This document shows positions 1-5,882 of a DNA stretch of 10,953 bases, in pieces. This DNA comes from DASTDY01 sp035457345 (GTDB lineage: Bacteria > Patescibacteriota > Saccharimonadia > Saccharimonadales > EFPC-124), in NCBI GenBank assembly GCA_035457345.1, contig DATIBT010000068.1, forward strand, positions 1 to 10,953. Reading direction: 5' to 3'. Made by a program: the position numbers and the translations under genes. Below the pieces are notes generated by a model. It did no database searches. It was not told the DNA's origin and saw only the letters and a list, made by a program, of their open reading frames with translations. Positions within the stretch are counted from its first letter, which is position 1. The number at the start of each line of letters is the position of its first letter.

Positions 1-2
1 AT

Positions 3-407
3 AAACCACTCGCCGACGCCAAGCGCATTGAGCTCAAAAAAGAGTTTACCGAAGTTAAGGTTATGGCAGATGAAAAGAATCTGGCGCTGCTTGTTGGTAT
101 TCTGCTTGATAACGCCATAAAATACAGCCCGGAAAAAACTGTCATCACTGTACGCATTGAACGTAAGGATAACCACGGCTTAATTTCAGTCATAGATAAA
201 GGCCCTGGTATTGCCGCCGATGATTTGCCTCACATTTTCGAGCGATTTTTTAGGGCTGATAGTTCAAGGACTAAAGAGCAGGTTGCGGGCAATGGCCTGG
301 GTTTGTCAATCGCCCAGAAAACAGCGGCGGCGCTTAACGGCGCAATTATTGCCAAGAGTGAGGTGGGAGAGGGCTCGACGTTTACGTTGCGCTTGCCAGT
401 TGCGTAG
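3..407 (+). CDS. Sensor histidine kinase, C-terminal ATPase part (5' truncated by window)
   Basis: This is the catalytic/ATP-binding end of a two-component sensor kinase, which phosphorylates a histidine in its own upstream dimerisation domain and passes the phosphate to a response regulator. The reading frame is open from base 3, so the true start, sensor and His-box region lie outside the window. All four HATPase_c landmarks are visible: the N box LLDNAIKYSP (Asn codon at 111), the G1 box DKGPGI (from 195), the F box IFERFFRADSSR, and the G2 box GNGLGL (from 288). The F and G2 boxes resemble kinases that usually pair with OmpR-class regulators (family knowledge). No receiver-domain gene follows; the next gene encodes an HTH protein without a receiver domain. 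Whether the two are partners is unknown. It ends in TAG, with no clear terminator before the next leader at 434. Confidence 0.94.
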   Translation, partial: KPLADAKRIELKKEFTEVKVMADEKNLALLVGILLDNAIKYSPEKTVITVRIERKDNHGLISVIDKGPGIAADDLPHIFERFFRADSSRTKEQVAGNGLGLSIAQKTAAALNGAIIAKSEVGEGSTFTLRLPVA

Positions 408-433
408 GGCGCTTGCACCGTCACTGATATTCT

Positions 434-471
434 TCTATCGTTGAACTATCCGTTCGAGGGGAGTAGAAGTG
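434..471 (+). promoter_or_regulatory. Conserved leader, copy 1, with Shine-Dalgarno and GTG start
   Basis: From 441 to the GTG at 469-471 this differs from copy 2 (1531-1561) at only two of 31 positions. It contains a strong ribosome binding site, GAGGGGAG at 456-463, five bases before the GTG. The part before the binding site (TTGAACTATCCGTT at 441-454) is not needed for ribosome binding, yet it is preserved in all copies with few changes. That suggests an operator or an RNA element. TATTCT at 428-433 could be a -10 box but has no good -35, so I do not call a promoter. Confidence 0.7.
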
Positions 472-1428
472 GCGGATAACAGCAAGGGCCGCGTTGAATT
501 TTCTGCCTTGCAAGAGCGGATTGCGCTCTTGGTCGCAGAAGGTCTGGGTAACCGGCAAATTGGCGAAAGTCTCTCCATGAGCGAGGCAGATGCCAAAGCC
601 TCTTTGAAGCAAATTTTTAGGCTGGCGGGCGTGAGTACGCGTGAGGCGTTGGTGGCGTTCCTTATAAAGAGGTACATGAGCAGCGAGCAGCTTGAGGGGC
701 TGGCGAGCCTCCCGGTTATCGCCAATGCACTTGAGCTATTCCGTCACTGCACCATTAATCAGCTCATTTTTCTGAACCGACTAGCTGATAACCCTGAGGC
801 AATGAGCACAAGAACGAGCGATTGCAGCAAGTCGTCTACTAGTACGCAAATAAGAAGGCTTGCAGCTCCGCTGAAGATTGGAGGACGGGGAACGAGGGCC
901 ATGGTAATTGCTGTGTGTTTGCTCGCAAGATGGCGGGCCCAGAGGGGTGAGGATGTACTGACCGCAGAAGATATCTCGGCGCTTCAAGGGAAAGTTCTGG
1001 TGCGGCTGGCTAGCGGCAGGACCAATGAAGAGATCGCTAGTGGATTAGGCATAAAAGAAAGCGAAGTGCAAAGGTCTATACGCGATGTCGCCTTGCGGGC
1101 GGCACTGCCAGACGAACGGACATCGCTTGCGCTCTTTGCCGTCCGCGTGCTTTTGACTAAGGAGCAGCGGGCCGAGTGGCGCGCAGCACCGGCAGTTGCG
1201 CGGTTTAGACAAATGGCTGACAGCCTGCTGCCCCGGGAACTGCAAGTATTCGAGCTGCTTGTTGCGAAGCCCGGCATTGACGACCAGGCTATTGCTGCGC
1301 AGCTTGATGTGTCCCAGGAGGACGTGCGGGCCGTCATTGGCCGGGCTATTGTGACGTGTGGTCTAGTCCGGCGTGAACACGCCCGGTTGCTGCTCGCCGT
1401 ATACCGCTATCTTGCAAACGAAGACTGA
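469..1428 (+). CDS. Four-HTH LuxR-like protein, paralogue 1 (degenerate first HTH)
   Basis: Probably a cytoplasmic DNA-binding regulator of 319 residues; no function is known to me. It starts at GTG behind GAGGGGAG, the start that matches both paralogues. Module order: HTH-1 (about residues 12-66), a linker containing SLPVIANAL (71-92), a weak HTH-2 region (96-154), HTH-3 (172-228, SGRTNEEIASGLGIKESEV), a second linker with AAPAVARF (230-250) and HTH-4 (255-315). The linker plus start of the next HTH aligns between halves without gaps at an offset of 159 residues (P82 with P241), so the protein is an internal duplication. Unlike the other two copies, the LuxR recognition-helix motif TVKTH is replaced by ADAKAS, so DNA binding by HTH-1 may be altered or lost. 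Residues 112-143 are unusually rich in Ser, Thr and Arg and match the paralogues poorly. There is no receiver or ligand-binding domain. The gene ends in TGA, 18 bases before a hairpin. Confidence 0.85.
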   Translation: MADNSKGRVEFSALQERIALLVAEGLGNRQIGESLSMSEADAKASLKQIFRLAGVSTREALVAFLIKRYMSSEQLEGLASLPVIANALELFRHCTINQLIFLNRLADNPEAMSTRTSDCSKSSTSTQIRRLAAPLKIGGRGTRAMVIAVCLLARWRAQRGEDVLTAEDISALQGKVLVRLASGRTNEEIASGLGIKESEVQRSIRDVALRAALPDERTSLALFAVRVLLTKEQRAEWRAAPAVARFRQMADSLLPRELQVFELLVAKPGIDDQAIAAQLDVSQEDVRAVIGRAIVTCGLVRREHARLLLAVYRYLANED

Positions 1429-1446
1429 CTGCCCCGCTTGAACGGA

Positions 1447-1493
1447 GCCGGCCATGCGTGAACGAAAGCGCATGGCCGGCAGAAACTATTTTT
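1447..1493 (+). terminator. Hairpin and T-run after paralogue 1
   Basis: A perfect 12-bp stem (GCCGGCCATGCG at 1447-1458 with CGCATGGCCGGC at 1469-1480) encloses a 10-base loop. It is followed by TTTTT at 1489-1493, eight bases after the stem. This is consistent with intrinsic termination, though the T-run is a little distant. Four of the twelve base pairs differ from the hairpin after paralogue 2, and all four remain paired, which indicates selection on the RNA structure. Confidence 0.75.
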
Positions 1494-1523
1494 GCCATAA
1501 TATTGCATTCGAAGGTTTGTTCC

Positions 1524-1561
1524 CTTATGGTTGAACTATCCGTTTGAGGGGAGTGGAAGTG
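1524..1561 (+). promoter_or_regulatory. Conserved leader, copy 2, with Shine-Dalgarno and GTG start
   Basis: Second copy of the leader, nearly identical to copy 1 from 1531 on (T for C at 1545, G for A at 1555). GAGGGGAG at 1546-1553 is the ribosome binding site, five bases before GTG at 1559. The site settles the start of paralogue 2: the in-frame TTG at 1544 overlaps the binding site and is unlikely to be used. Conservation drops sharply immediately after the GTG. Confidence 0.7.
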
Positions 1562-2530
1562 GACGGTAGCGGTGCGTCTTCTGACTCAATGAGTCAGCGC
1601 CTCCAAGAGGTAGCGCATCTGGTTTTGGGCGGTCTAAGTAACGCCCAGATCAGTGAGCAGCTCTCGCTTACTATTAACACGGTGAAGACTCATTTGCGGC
1701 ATATTTTTCGAGCCACAGACGTTAGATCGCGTGAGGAGTTAGCGGCTTACCTTATAACAACGTACAGAGATGACCGGCGACTCGATGAGCTGGCCTCTAG
1801 CCCGCTTATCCTTCATGCCCTTGACACACTTTACTTGTGCAGCGAAAAGCAACTGGCTTTCTTGAACAAGTTGGCCGATAATCCCGGCGCCACAGATAAA
1901 GAACTCGGCAATGGCAATAAGGACGCTGCCAATAATATGGTGAGGGCAATAGCAAAGAAATTGGGTGTCTTGGTGGTCGAAAACCCCAGGACTATCCTTG
2001 TCACTGTCTGCCTACTTGCAAGACGGCAGGCCCGGGCCGGGGCGCCTCAGACGATGGTTAAGGCGCAAGGCAGTATTTCGAGGATGGAAGGAAGGGTGCT
2101 TATACGCCTAGTAAGCGGCAGAACCGATGCGGTAATTGCTCGCGAGTTGGGCATTGACGAGAGTGAAGTACCAAGATACCTTGCAGCGGTTGCACGGCGA
2201 ACGGGTCAGCTTAATGAACGTACCACTCTCGCCCTATTCGTCATTCGCACGCTTTTGACCGACACGCAGCTAACAGAGCTGCGTGGAATGCCAGTACTGC
2301 GGCGTTTTAGGAGGGCGGTCCGCTTCATGTCGCCATGGCAGCGGCGCGTATTTGACCTGCTCGTTGTTTTGCCCGGTGTAGATAACCGAGTGATCGCAAG
2401 CAGGTTGGGCATGCGAGTGGCGGACGTGGGAGCCCTGTTGGACCGAGTTGCGGTTGCTTGTGGGCTTGAGGGCGCCGAGCATGTCCGGTTGCAGCTCACC
2501 GTATTTCATTACCTCGTACGTGAGCACTAG
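1559..2530 (+). CDS. Four-HTH LuxR-like protein, paralogue 2 (canonical first HTH)
   Basis: Likely DNA-binding regulator of 323 residues, specific function unknown. I place the start at GTG 1559, not the upstream TTG at 1544. GTG sits five bases after GAGGGGAG and gives residue numbering identical to paralogue 1 through the first HTH (L26, N28, I31). HTH-1 (about 11-66) is a good LuxR/GerE match, with GLSNAQISEQLSLTINTVKTHLR, here written as GLSNAQISEQ then LSLTINTVKTHLR, including the recognition-helix TVKTH. It is followed by the linker ELASSPLILHAL, a second HTH-like region (LNKLADNPGATDKEL to KKLGV), HTH-3 (SGRTDAVIARELGIDESEV), the repeated linker ELRGMPVLRRF and HTH-4 (PGVDNRVIASRLGMRVADV). 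This is the same HTH-linker-HTH duplication as in paralogue 1. There is no receiver, kinase or transmembrane segment. The stop is TAG, 18 bases before the next hairpin, the same spacing as in paralogue 1. Confidence 0.86.
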   Translation: MDGSGASSDSMSQRLQEVAHLVLGGLSNAQISEQLSLTINTVKTHLRHIFRATDVRSREELAAYLITTYRDDRRLDELASSPLILHALDTLYLCSEKQLAFLNKLADNPGATDKELGNGNKDAANNMVRAIAKKLGVLVVENPRTILVTVCLLARRQARAGAPQTMVKAQGSISRMEGRVLIRLVSGRTDAVIARELGIDESEVPRYLAAVARRTGQLNERTTLALFVIRTLLTDTQLTELRGMPVLRRFRRAVRFMSPWQRRVFDLLVVLPGVDNRVIASRLGMRVADVGALLDRVAVACGLEGAEHVRLQLTVFHYLVREH

Positions 2531-2548
2531 CTGCCTCGCTCAGGCGGA

Positions 2549-2581
2549 GCCAGCTGCGCGCTTAAACCACGCGCAGCTGGC
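2549..2581 (+). terminator. Hairpin after paralogue 2 (no clear T-run)
   Basis: A perfect 12-bp stem (GCCAGCTGCGCG at 2549-2560 with CGCGCAGCTGGC at 2570-2581) with a 9-base loop. The bases between stop codon and stem (CTGCC-CGCT, then CGGAGCC) are shared with paralogue 1. No T-run follows directly, so it may end transcription inefficiently, protect an mRNA 3' end, or have another role. Four stem pairs differ from the first hairpin, all with compensating changes. Confidence 0.6.
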
Positions 2582-2613
2582 AGGTGTCAGTATTGTGTGG
2601 GCTGTGTGATTAT

Positions 2614-2651
2614 TTTATCGTTAAAGTACCCGTTTGAGAGGAGCGGCAGTG
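2614..2651 (+). promoter_or_regulatory. Conserved leader, copy 3, with Shine-Dalgarno and GTG start
   Basis: Third and most diverged copy: TTAAAGTACCCGTTTGAG at 2621-2638, then GAGAGGAG at 2636-2643 as ribosome binding site, five bases before GTG 2649. The upstream TATCGTT is shared with copy 1. The in-frame TTG at 2634 overlaps the binding site and is rejected as start. Confidence 0.65.
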
Positions 2652-3605
2652 GCAGACAGGGATGCATCCCGCGTGAGGACTCTAACTCCTCGCAGAAAAG
2701 AGGTAGCGCTGCTGGTTGCACGTGGGCTTAGCAATGAAGAAATCGCTGACCGGCTGGACGTAAGTATCGAAACAGTCAAGACCCATGTCGCGCACTGCTT
2801 GGGGCTAATGGGTGTCGCGACCCGTAAGGGTTTGGCTGCCGCCACGGTTACCACGCTCATGGACTATGGGCAACGTATGGAGCTGGCGAATCTTCCGGTT
2901 GTTGCAGGCGCGCTAGCCCGGCTCCCAGACTGTGACGAGGAGGAGATGGCCCTTTTAAATAAGATGACCGATGCGCCGGATCTAGGGAACGCAGCCCTTG
3001 GTGCTAAGAAAAGGGTCGAGGAGAGCCTTAGGCAAAAGCTGGGCGTAGGTGGTCACCGCTTCGGGTCGGTATTGCTGGTGGTTACTTGTTTACTTGCTCG
3101 GTTAGGTGCGGCAGATGGGCTGGGCGCACCGACAAGCACCCAAGATATCACATTCGCTTATGCGGAATCACAGGTGCTCATTCGGTTGGCGAGTGGCAAA
3201 ACTGATCAAGCAATTGCCGCTGAGCTTGATCTGAAAACGGACACGGTTCGTTCCATTATTCGGAGGACGCCACGGCTCATAGGAAAGCCCCTTGACCGGA
3301 CAGAGCTCGCCCTATACGTTGTCCGTACGCTATTGACGAGCGAACAGCGTGCGCAGTGGCGCGGAGCGGCTGTTGTGCGGCTCTTCCGGACGGTCATAAG
3401 GGATATGAGCCCTCAGGATTTAGCGATTCTCGATGCACTCGTTACTGGGCAGGGCGCAACTGATGAGATGATCGCAAATCAACTCGGCTTGCAATGCCGT
3501 GCCGTACGGGAGGTGATTGGTTGGGTGACGGATACGTGCGGTTTCAGCCAGCACCCGTACGCCCGCTTAATGGTGGCCGTATGCCGTGAACTCACTCGCG
3601 GGTAA
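2649..3605 (+). CDS. Four-HTH LuxR-like protein, paralogue 3
   Basis: Third paralogue, 318 residues, probably a DNA-binding regulator of unknown target. GTG 2649 is chosen by its ribosome binding site and by alignment with the other two copies. HTH-1 is the most canonical LuxR/GerE example of the three: LTPRRKEVALLVARGLSNEE followed by IADRLDVSIETVKTHV. It is followed by a linker (ELANLPVVAGAL), a shorter and diverged second module (LLNKMTDAPDLGNAAL to RQKLGV), HTH-3 (SGKTDQAIAAELDLKTDTV), a linker (QWRGAAVVRLF) and HTH-4 (QGATDEMIANQLGLQCRAV). As in the other copies there is no sensory, receiver or membrane domain. Signals may therefore act through partner proteins or through gene dosage and autoregulation (inference). 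The TAA stop lies only two bases before the terminator stem. Confidence 0.86.
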   Translation: MADRDASRVRTLTPRRKEVALLVARGLSNEEIADRLDVSIETVKTHVAHCLGLMGVATRKGLAAATVTTLMDYGQRMELANLPVVAGALARLPDCDEEEMALLNKMTDAPDLGNAALGAKKRVEESLRQKLGVGGHRFGSVLLVVTCLLARLGAADGLGAPTSTQDITFAYAESQVLIRLASGKTDQAIAAELDLKTDTVRSIIRRTPRLIGKPLDRTELALYVVRTLLTSEQRAQWRGAAVVRLFRTVIRDMSPQDLAILDALVTGQGATDEMIANQLGLQCRAVREVIGWVTDTCGFSQHPYARLMVAVCRELTRG

Positions 3606-3607
3606 CG

Positions 3608-3669
3608 GGCAAGGCTGGCTGTGTGTAACCTATCATGCAGCCGGCCTTGCCTAAAAAACTAACTTTTTT
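3608..3669 (+). terminator. Intrinsic terminator closing the HTH array
   Basis: A 14-bp stem (3608-3621 with 3638-3651, one G-T wobble) is followed after 12 bases by a six-T run (3664-3669). Between stem and T-run is an A-run (AAAAAA at 3653-3658), which with the T-run forms a short extra AT-rich arm and could also serve transcription coming from the other strand. This is probably the end of the HTH array transcript. Confidence 0.75.
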
Positions 3670-3726
3670 AAGTATCTTTTCAGCCCCGGCCTGTCTAATG
3701 AGGGAGTAAACAAGGAAAAATCTCTC

Positions 3727-5130
3727 ATGAGTGTAGTCGTGCGAGGCGCTAAAAACGCCTTTCGTAACTGGCTTAGAACTGGGGCTGTGGTTGTTATTTT
3801 AGCCATAGGCATTGGTTTGAGTCTGAGTATGTTGGTAGCGAGGCAGGCTGTAGAAGGCCGGATCGCTGAACTAAAAGAAAAAATGGGCACCATGCTCATT
3901 GTTAACCCTGCAGGCTCCAGGGGGTTTGAAGGTGGGGGAGAACCCTTAACGACAGATCAAGTAGGCGCAGTAAAAAGCGTGGCGCATGTCACATCTGCCG
4001 AGGCTGTAATGGGCTTTATGCTGCGCAACGAGAATGAAGCAGACGGTGGCGATTTTATGTTACGTACGCCGAGCGGTACGAGTTCGAGCGCCACGGCGGG
4101 CAAAACTAATCTGCAGTCCTCTATTGAGACAGGCACGCTGGGGCGTCGTTTTAGTGGCGCTACCGGCTCAAACGCTGCTCCGCCCAGCCCTCCCATTCGT
4201 GGGATTGGTACCAACGGTAACGTTGGAGATGACGGTGTCGCATTAGTCATTACCGAGGGCCGCGGTTTAACAAGCAGTGACACGACATCTGCGCTTGTAG
4301 GTAAGGATCTCGCAATTAAAAATAATCTGAAGATCGGATCAACATTTACGGCTTATAACACGACGTTCACTGTTGTTGGCATCTTTGACCAGGGCACTAA
4401 ATTTGCCAATAATACTTTGGCTATTCCCCTCGCCAAGGCGCAGGAGCTTACCGGGCAAACAAAAGAGGTCGGCGCAATTATTGTGAAGGTGGATTCAATT
4501 GAGAATCTGGCCAGCACCACGCAGGCAATTAAAGACAAGCTTGGCAGTAACAAAGCAGATGTAAGTCAGCCGGGCGAGGACATTCAAACCGCCATCGACG
4601 GCCTGAGAAGCGTGCAGGGTGTGGCGTTGATTGGCTTTGTTGCTTCACTGGCTGCTGCTGCGGTTATTACGTTCTTAATTATGACGGTTATCGTCCGTGA
4701 ACGCCGCCGTGAAATCGGTGTGCTTAAGGCGATCGGCGCCTCCAACCGCAGTATTGTTAGCCAATTTATTGTCGAGGCTGTGGTGCTTGTAGCAATGGGC
4801 GCTGTAGTTGGCGTTGGCGTGGCGCTTGTGGGGAGTAATGGGATTGCGAATGCGCTTGTTAAGAGCAACTCGGCTGATAGTAGCGGGTCACAGGCAAGTA
4901 GCAGTCCGGGCAGAATGGAGGCCGGACCTATGGGTGGCGGCATGCTTAAGTTAGACCGTCATGGGCTGCAAGACACGGGAGAACTTGTCGGAAGTGTCAC
5001 GACGTCTGTCGGTCCATTAACATTGCTGTGGGGGTTGCTAGCCGCGGTTGGTATTGCAATCGTAGGAAGTGCGGTGCCGGCGTGGTTTATCGCTAAAGTT
5101 AGGCCAGCCATTGTGCTGAGAGGAGAATAG
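3727..5130 (+). CDS. MacB/FtsX-type ABC transporter permease
   Basis: Membrane subunit of a type VII (mechanotransmission) ABC system, 467 residues. Family members move lipoproteins, peptides or antibiotics, or transmit force to envelope enzymes; the substrate here is unknown. TM1 is at about 18-38 (GAVVVILAIGIGLSLSM), followed by a large extracytoplasmic MacB-like domain (about 40-297) holding a Ser/Gly/Pro-rich insert (about 118-165). TM2 is at 298-324, a cytoplasmic loop RERRREIGVLKAIGAS contacts the ATPase, TM3 is near 349-371 and TM4 near 432-454. Between TM3 and TM4 is a flexible Ser/Gly/Met-rich stretch with GPMGGGM. The start ATG follows AAGGA at 3712-3716, a spacing of 10 bases, slightly long. 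The stop is one base from the ATPase start, so the two are co-transcribed. Transcription from the HTH array is probably stopped by the terminator at 3608-3669. Confidence 0.92.
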   Translation: MSVVVRGAKNAFRNWLRTGAVVVILAIGIGLSLSMLVARQAVEGRIAELKEKMGTMLIVNPAGSRGFEGGGEPLTTDQVGAVKSVAHVTSAEAVMGFMLRNENEADGGDFMLRTPSGTSSSATAGKTNLQSSIETGTLGRRFSGATGSNAAPPSPPIRGIGTNGNVGDDGVALVITEGRGLTSSDTTSALVGKDLAIKNNLKIGSTFTAYNTTFTVVGIFDQGTKFANNTLAIPLAKAQELTGQTKEVGAIIVKVDSIENLASTTQAIKDKLGSNKADVSQPGEDIQTAIDGLRSVQGVALIGFVASLAAAAVITFLIMTVIVRERRREIGVLKAIGASNRSIVSQFIVEAVVLVAMGAVVGVGVALVGSNGIANALVKSNSADSSGSQASSSPGRMEAGPMGGGMLKLDRHGLQDTGELVGSVTTSVGPLTLLWGLLAAVGIAIVGSAVPAWFIAKVRPAIVLRGE

Positions 5131-5131
5131 T

Positions 5132-5806
5132 ATGCTGACAGTAGAACATCTTCGAAAATCGTTTGTATCTGGGGGATCGCGCGTTACCGCCGTGGACGAC
5201 GTAAGTTTTACGCTCAAAACCGGCACGTTCGCTGCCATTGTAGGCAAGAGCGGCAGTGGTAAAAGTACGCTTCTGGCATTATTGGGAGCTCTCGACCGGC
5301 CGACGACAGGCAAAATTACGGTAGATGAGGTGGACATAACCAAGCTGGGCGACCACCAGCTGACGGCGTATCGCCGCGCCGACATTGGGTTTGTGTTCCA
5401 GCAATATAATCTGGTACCGAATCTGACCGCAATAGAAAATGTCATGTTGCCAATGGAGTTCGCGCGTGTACCGGCATCTGCGCGCAAAACGCGCGCCGCC
5501 GAGCTGCTAGAGCAAGTCGGGCTCGATACTGCCAAACAACACCGAAAGCCAGCCCGCTTATCTGGCGGTGAGCAGCAGCGCGTGGCAATTGCCCGGGCAC
5601 TTGCCAATCGGCCAAAGCTCATCTTGGCCGATGAGCCGACTGGCAATCTCGATACGCAAACCGGCGAGCAAGTTTTTAGCTTGCTGCATGAGCTAACTCG
5701 TGCGCAAAAGGTCACGATAATTGTCGTAACGCACGACCTTTCCATCGCCGGCAAATGCGACGAAGTGCTGGCCATAAAAGACGGCAAGTTGATAAAAACT
5801 AAGTAA
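5132..5806 (+). CDS. MacB/LolD-type ABC transporter ATPase
   Basis: Cytoplasmic ATPase partner of the preceding permease, 224 residues, the normal length for the LolD/FtsE/MacB-N class. All motifs are intact: Walker A GKSGSGKST (38-46), Q-loop FVFQQYNL (Gln 90), signature LSGGEQQR (143-150), Walker B KLILADEP (162-169), D-loop GNLD and the switch histidine in VVTHD (His 201). The start is preceded by GAGAGGAG (5118-5125) inside the end of the permease gene, six bases from ATG, indicating coupled translation. Substrate specificity cannot be read from the ATPase. No outer-membrane or periplasmic adaptor gene is present nearby, which fits a single-membrane cell (inference). Confidence 0.95.
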   Translation: MLTVEHLRKSFVSGGSRVTAVDDVSFTLKTGTFAAIVGKSGSGKSTLLALLGALDRPTTGKITVDEVDITKLGDHQLTAYRRADIGFVFQQYNLVPNLTAIENVMLPMEFARVPASARKTRAAELLEQVGLDTAKQHRKPARLSGGEQQRVAIARALANRPKLILADEPTGNLDTQTGEQVFSLLHELTRAQKVTIIVVTHDLSIAGKCDEVLAIKDGKLIKTK

Positions 5807-5817
5807 CCCAAAGCTTG

Positions 5818-5882
5818 CCAAGCAATGGTATAGCGCAATATGCTTGGGGTGTATGACGTTTACGGTTATAGACGCCCCAAGT
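5818..5882 (+). promoter_or_regulatory. Alternative hairpins around the start of the PLD-like gene
   Basis: CTTGGGGTGT at 5843-5852, just before the ATG, can pair with ACGCCCCAAG at 5872-5881 inside the coding region. That is ten pairs, one of them G-T, with the start codon and first codons in a 19-base loop. The only Shine-Dalgarno-like run (GGGG at 5846-5849) lies in the stem. The overlapping TGCTTGG (5841-5847) can instead pair with CCAAGCA at 5818-5824. The two pairings exclude each other. Regulation of translation is an inference from base pairing only. Confidence 0.45.

Larger units (their letters stand above)
434..3651 (+). repeat. Tandem array of three diverged units: leader + HTH gene + hairpin
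   Basis: Three units lie head to tail. Each has a conserved leader of about 38 bp, a GTG-started gene for a four-HTH protein, and a strong stem-loop after the stop codon. The GTG starts are at 469, 1559 and 2649, exactly 1,090 bp apart both times. The coding regions have diverged strongly while leader and architecture are kept, so this is an old tandem gene duplication and not a recent perfect repeat. The permease start at 3727 lacks the leader, so the array stops at three. Confidence 0.85.

Noticed and set aside
984..1337. Minus-strand open frame inside paralogue 1
   Set aside because: Ser/Arg-rich antisense shadow of the HTH-3/HTH-4 region with no ribosome binding site.
1544..1558. TTG as an earlier start for paralogue 2 (and TTG 2634 for paralogue 3)
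   Set aside because: Both TTG codons overlap the Shine-Dalgarno of the conserved leader; the GTG starts align across all three paralogues.
5038..5838. Long open frame of 266 codons on the minus strand
   Set aside because: It lies opposite the ABC ATPase, which has every family motif; the antisense translation is Ser/Arg/Cys-rich and resembles no protein.
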